Source of the DNA: Codonopsis lanceolata
Lineage: Eukaryota > Streptophyta > Magnoliopsida > Asterales > Campanulaceae
DNA: 64,000 nt
Assembly (NCBI GenBank): GCA_013146195.2
Contig: CM028382.1
Coordinates: forward strand, 119,549,023 to 119,613,022
Reading direction: 5' to 3'
Of the stretch, positions 59,319-64,000 are shown one piece after another (positions within the stretch are counted from its first letter, which is position 1; each line of letters opens with the position of its first letter). The notes beneath the pieces were generated by a model. It was not told the DNA's origin. It saw nothing but the letters and a program-made list of their open reading frames with translations, and did no database searches. The translations under genes and the position numbers were made by a program.

Positions 59319-62260
59319 CGCATTGGGACCCAAAAAAGAGCCACCTCCTGCATCGTTTTCTAATAGATTCCGGCATTTGACATTCTTCAGTGGGATATGC
59401 TTTTTAAGGTAACCAAGGCTGCATATATTGACATAAAGCACCTTTAATGAAGCATCAGAAACGACTAAATTTTAACTTGCAGAGTAAGTATATACTAATA
59501 TACCAGTCATGGACTCTGCAGATCCGAAGCACAAAGAGAATGTCACCAAACGTTTGACGAATGCAGCAGCCCGTTGCATGTCATGTTGCCTGTCATCACA
59601 CAACATTATCTTCAGCGCTTCAGCTAACACTTCACCCTGATCCCTGTTTCACAAACACATGTTAAAGACAGAAAAATCTCCTTCCACGTTGCAATTATAG
59701 TATGTCTATTACTGACGAGCACATTAACTCTGTTTTTTTTTCCTTTTTCCTTTTTCCTTGTTACATATCTTTCTGGGGCTACTCTAGTGCACGGCCATGC
59801 ATGTCACCAATAAATGGAATGGAAAAAGGGAAACAAGGGAAAAGTAGGACAAAGATTGAAGATATACCAGCAAGGATGACAATAATAGCCACAAAAGCAA
59901 TGTGTAAATCTCACAGGTAAAATGATAATAGTTGAGACGGCATGTCTACATTGAACAGAAAGAACACAATGGATCTTGGTTGGTAAGTAACAGCATTCTC
60001 ACAGCCATATAAAAAAGAGTAAATGTATAAAATGCCACTGGCGTTTGTAATGGCTGGGTGGGATGGGGTTAGATCGATGACGGTACTGTCAAAAAAAATT
60101 GAAAAATTAAACAGGAAAGAGATGAAATTTGCAATAACTATTTATATAGATGAGTTAACTCACAGGGGTAATCTCATCATTTAAAATTACTGTTTAACAG
60201 AAATGTAATGGATGTTAATTCAAGGAGTAAATGAAGGGATTAAAGCGAAGTCCACTGAAGGCACTGATCAAAATAAGAAATGGCAAAGTTCCAAGACCAT
60301 TATAGGAAATTGATCGAAGCTCAAGGACCAACTTATATATTGATCCAAACAAAAATGGAAAAAAATGTATCATCTTCAAATCTTAATACTGCCTTATTAT
60401 TTTGTGAGCGACTAAGACCATTTGATGCTTTTCGTTCTCCGTTCTAATAAAAATGAAGGCTTATCAAATGATTTACTCGCTTTCTAGTCCTTAGTTATTA
60501 ACCATAGAAAGGGATAAGCCGATAAATATCCAGCTCAAGTTTTGTCCATCATATTTCCAACTAGACCCCCACAAACAAAAGGTGATTCTTCCTTGATCGT
60601 CTTGGTACCCTTTTTTTTAAACCAAGAGTTTAACAGCATACGAATTTGACATCTTTTTTGTTGGATCCTAATTGGCATTTTTAGGAACAAATCTACCAAA
60701 GAGACAGTTGGAATGACTGGATCCACTGGAAACTGATACATTTTATGAACCCGATTCTGAAATAAGACAGTCCTCTCCTTTCTTCTACACCAGTGAAAAA
60801 CTTCTTCACATTCATCTGATTTTCACCTCAAAAAGGAGAAAGTAAATTTATATTCCAAAGGATGATTAACCTCATCAGCACATAATAAAAGTCTTTATCA
60901 CGAGAAAGCTTGAAAAGACGTCCGTTATTGAATAAACTAATTATTTAAACAATTCAAGCATCTATACAAGTACTGGATGAAGACAAAGTTAAGTTCTGGA
61001 AGTTTAACTCTGGCCAAAGTACCAGGCAAAAGTAGAAATTTGGTTCTTGCTCTTCTTAACTTTCTAGGTTAACTAATCAAGCTTTTTAAAGCACAGAACT
61101 GAAGTTGAAATCCATGTGCAAATTTTGTCAAGAGGTATCCAAAGGCAATTTTAACAGCAATCAGCCTTTTTAGACTTACTAACCTTCCTGGCCGGTACTC
61201 ATAAATAAGATTGTAAATCTGGACGAAGAAGTCCTGTAAATCGACGTTTAAGGCATCAAGATTATTTTTCATCACTTTGGATGCGACAATGCAACATCGG
61301 AGGCATTCAGACACAGTCAAGTATTCTAAGATACTTCATAAGACCGGACATAAAATCGAAGTCTATCAGATGCGCAAATTTCCCGATTCCACTTAAACAT
61401 GGAGCCAGTAAAGTATTGAACAATGCATGAGGTCTTATTAAGTTTTAAAAATATTTCAACCCATATATTAACTGCTTTGAGATTTCAACCATCTAGCCAA
61501 TTCATGTCTGCACCTCAATGGCCGTTTACCACTGAATCTTGAACTGAAAAGAGCCTAAGAGTTAAAAGGGGAACAATGCTTTTATGTCACCAACTCATCC
61601 AACTCCCAGAAAGCACAAGCCTCAATTTATTCTCTAACAAAGGTAATTCTCAAATGGGGCCCTTCAATTTCGAATGCACAAGAAACTTTAGGTACATAAC
61701 CATAGATATTTCCGATTGAAAAGTTATCAGCAATCAAATCCTCTTTTCCTTTCCTTTGTTTTTTATTTTTCAATTTTTAAGTTCTAATTTAATCAATTAA
61801 ATCCAGTTTAAATCAACAAGATGTAATACCCCAAAGCCTATTTCCATGTCGGATATTTCCATCATAGGAACATACCTTGACTGCATGGTATGCTTCAAGA
61901 TACGAAAGTACGTCTGAAACACATAAGAGAGAGTGTCTGACTGCATCTCCTTTTACGTTCCGCTACATCTAAGGTAAATGATGCAGCCTTGAACTCAGCA
62001 TTGACCTGTGTAATAAATAAAAGGTTAACATACCCCAAAAACAATTTTGCTTTTTTTTTTTTGTAAATGATAACTGAAATAAACAAAAGAACATCACAAA
62101 ATCAATTATTCTTAATGAAAGCAAATACCTCCACTCGCGTTTTTGATATCAACTCCTGCTTACTTTTCTTTTTCTCATCTGGCAATTGTATTTGGCTCAG
62201 CACCTATTTTTCCTTCTTGAATATTTTGAAATCCTCGTCAAACGAGAGAGACATGAAAAC
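59319..62260 (-). pseudogene. NOC3-like (nucleolar complex-associated protein 3) pseudogene
   Basis: NOC3 proteins act in pre-60S ribosome assembly and replication licensing. Exons read on the minus strand: 62260-62129 (FMSLSFDEDF, DEKKKSKQELISKTRVE), 62005-61876 (VNAEFKAASFTLDVAE, YFRILKHTMQS), 61433-61184 (LLAPCLSGIGKFAHLIDFDF, then SECLRCCIVASKVMKNNLDA), 59643-59504 (DQGEVLAEALKIMLCDDRQH, FVKRLVTFSLCFGSAESM) and 59418-59319 (ALVTLK, then KNVKCRNLLENDAGGG). Splice sites are GT-AG and phases fit, but the first exon has a TAG, the second a 2-base insertion (aggaga), the third an internal deletion with frame loss at about 61325, and the last a frameshift in an A-run. The N-terminal half and the last exons are absent. 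This covers perhaps a third of the protein. Confidence 0.85.
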
Positions 62261-63046
62261 CTGCAGCCAATGGTAAGCAAATGAAACTTTCAGAAGACTC
62301 ATTTTCTTACAACAAGAATCAGGTAGTCCCAACTCCTTAAGACTGCCACATCACTCTCCAATCTTGGCTGTAGGTCCTCATGAACAAGAATTTTCCATCA
62401 ATAAATGAGTGTTCATTTAGCTAGTAAACAATATTGAGCACATACCAACATTCTGGACACAAATATTTTCTCTATTGAAGAGTTATAACTCGTGCAATAG
62501 TTTATTTTAGATGATGACATCTCAATGAGCACAGGACTGCTATCAATTTTGGGGGATTTTATCGTGGGGACATGCTACTGTGTGGAAATAATCTTTCCAT
62601 GACAATCTGATAGGTGGATAACTAGTTTCCAGACGAAAGTTAAGGCGGTTGAGCTCCAGTATATAAATTCAGGCATGTGCTACCTTATACCACAGCAGGC
62701 TTATGAAATGGAAGTAGTTTTGCTTTATGCCACACTGAGGAATATCCCTTCCTTGTTTGACATTTCTCTACCAAGATATGGAAAGAAGTCCGCCGTCTGA
62801 TATGTCTTACCTTTTCACATATGAAAGTGGGGTATGGAGATTGATATTGCAATTTGTCAGTTCACAGAAAAGTCAAGGTTTGCCAAGGCCAAGGAGCTTC
62901 CTAAAACTGCCACAGTTCTGCAATGGGTATGCTAAACCTCAAGTCTTTCACAGAAGCATGCTATCCTAAACCCCTTGTCATTGTTAATGTAGAAAACCTC
63001 ATTAAAGAGGGATTTGGAAAGCAGAACTGCTGCTATCTTAGAAAAT
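62261..63046. other. Intergenic, no supported gene
   Basis: I looked for the preceding NOC3 exons here and found none. Frames at 62757-63117 lack known similarity. Confidence 0.5.
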
Positions 63047-63202
63047 TGTTAGCCAATAAGGGTAGTTTGGTAATTGTGTTGGTAGCGTATATGTTATATA
63101 TACGTTCTTTATATTAATAGAAAAGTACAACGCACAGAAAATTGGCTGCGCTACTTCCTTCGATCATCTGGATCTTCTTCTCTTCTCCTATTTCTTATTA
63201 CA
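63047..63202 (+). mobile_element. Short Copia-type LTR (156 bp)
   Basis: Runs from TGTTAG to CA, with TATATATA-like promoter sequence in the middle, and is followed at once by a primer site. The short LTR suggests a TRIM or small Copia element. The second LTR is not in the window. Confidence 0.7.
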
Positions 63203-63215
63203 TGGCATCAGAGCC
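63203..63215 (+). other. Primer-binding site after the Copia-type LTR
   Basis: TGGCATCAGAGCC, one base from the standard TGGTATCAGAGC site. Confidence 0.8.
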
Positions 63216-63828
63216 TTGATACACAAAATCTAATTCCCTCAAGATATTCAGTGTTGGCCCATGCATGGCTAATATTGAATATTGATTATTTAGTGTATGA
63301 CTGTGTTGATCAATAGAGGAGTCTAGATTAGTTCGATGGAGATTCCGAGACGAGGGATAGGCTCAGAATAGTTGGGTGACCGTGTCTGTGTAGGTGGCCA
63401 GCCGGAATTGTTGACATACCGACGTCACTCGCCGGTGAGTGGTGGCGCGTGGGATCAAAATTGGAACCCTAGCTTTCAGAAATCAGTGTGCAGGTGTCGG
63501 ATTTGTGTGTTTCTGTGTTTGGAAGTGTTGGTTGATGATTCGGGTGACTGATTGGTGTGATTCCGGCTATTGGCTGAAACCCTAGCTTTCGAATTGGCAT
63601 TTTTTTGTTGTTGTTTAGACTTGATTGACAGTGTGAGAATCTGTAGGGGTCTTCAATTGGCATTTTGTGAAGGCTACTGGCAATCATGAGTTTTTACGAG
63701 ATTCACAATCAGTTGAACAGCCTCCACAGTTGCTTCACCACTATGTTTTCCCTCATTAGTAAAGAGTGACTTGACAGTTCCACAACAGAATTTCCTGTTC
63801 ATTTACATTACGGAAAATTACTCCCTTA
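63216..63828 (+). mobile_element. Interior of the Copia-type/TRIM element, non-coding
   Basis: No gag or pol frame. The phrase 'aaccctagctttc' occurs twice (near 63465 and 63579), marking an internal duplication. Its right limit is unknown. Confidence 0.4.
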
Positions 63829-63830
63829 GT

Positions 63831-64000
63831 TCTATCCAAAGAGTCCAAGTTTGAAAAGTCTAATTATCAAGGGCTATATAATTTGAGCATAATCAACATG
63901 TTAATATTCAATGTAGAGGGTAAAGTAGAAATGTTTTGGAGATTGTAGACATAATTTTTGAAAGTCGACTCTTGAAGTGAAACATCCCAAAATAGTATAG
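63831..64000. mobile_element. Stowaway-like MITE, right end beyond the window
   Basis: TA followed by CTCCCTTAGTTCTATCCAAA and 'gagtcc', and an interior matching the MITE at 51397-51632. The last bases ('catcccaaaatagtat') are close to the expected right end. Confidence 0.7.

Noticed and set aside
62757..63117. Upstream exons of the NOC3-like gene
   Set aside because: They lie on the other strand or read without NOC3 similarity, and no acceptor/donor pair gives the expected residues before FMSLSFDED.
1..64000. Integrated plant pararetrovirus or other viral sequence
   Set aside because: No coat, movement-protein or pararetroviral polymerase motif was seen; all reverse-transcribing elements found fit LTR retrotransposons.

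Overview
The window is nuclear DNA of a flowering plant, most likely a eudicot. The evidence is GT-AG introns, a plant-only LRR/malectin receptor kinase, a SAUR gene and plant transposon families with their usual target-site duplications (TSDs). No sequence feature names the species. The DNA is AT-rich and most of its length is transposable-element material. Three host loci can be read: (1) an apparently intact subfamily VIII-2 LRR receptor-like kinase on the minus strand (1-7630), 20 exons, with the kinase domain cut by the left window edge; (2) an intact single-exon SAUR gene of the SAUR71/72 type on the plus strand (53213-53614); (3) a decayed NOC3-like nucleolar protein pseudogene on the minus strand (59319-62260) that keeps its splice sites but not its reading frame.

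Layout. 1-7.8 kb: receptor kinase and its promoter. 8.7-11.3 kb: degenerate Copia element broken by an Ogre/Tat-type Ty3 element. 11.3-19.8 kb: LTR block with about 180-bp subrepeats, leader and gag pseudogene of that element, with no recognisable pol. 19.8-20.4 kb: hAT element with a perfect 8-bp TSD and a Stowaway-like MITE nested inside. 20.7-28.0 kb: two related Helitron-like repeat units separated by a 100-N gap, built from about 190-bp tandem units, short 'ccaatgtgagatac' units and roughly 105-bp inverted repeats. 28.0-28.3 kb: two-exon 3' end of an unidentified gene. 30.5-32.5 kb: complete 2.0-kb non-autonomous LTR element with TSD, primer site and polypurine tract. 35.8-36.9 and 41.3-42.6 kb: two related Mutator-like elements (MULEs); the second carries a UDP-glycosyltransferase fragment (Pack-MULE) and both carry an array of five short hairpins. 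39.1 and 51.9 kb: two roughly 100-bp tRNA-related SINEs with TSDs. 43.7 and 45.8 kb: a pair of LTR-like repeats. 46.5-58 kb: MITE-rich DNA around the SAUR gene. 63.0-64.0 kb: Copia-type LTR with primer site, then a MITE cut by the window edge.

The genes do not form a pathway. The receptor kinase is a plasma-membrane sensor with an extracellular LRR/malectin region, and the SAUR is a small growth regulator. From memory of the Arabidopsis annotation, the same two families are neighbours there (At1g56120-At1g56145 next to At1g56150/SAUR71), so the pair may be conserved microsynteny stretched by about 45 kb of transposon insertions. The most unusual signal is the hairpin array shared by the two MULEs: its stems are kept while loops and spacers differ.
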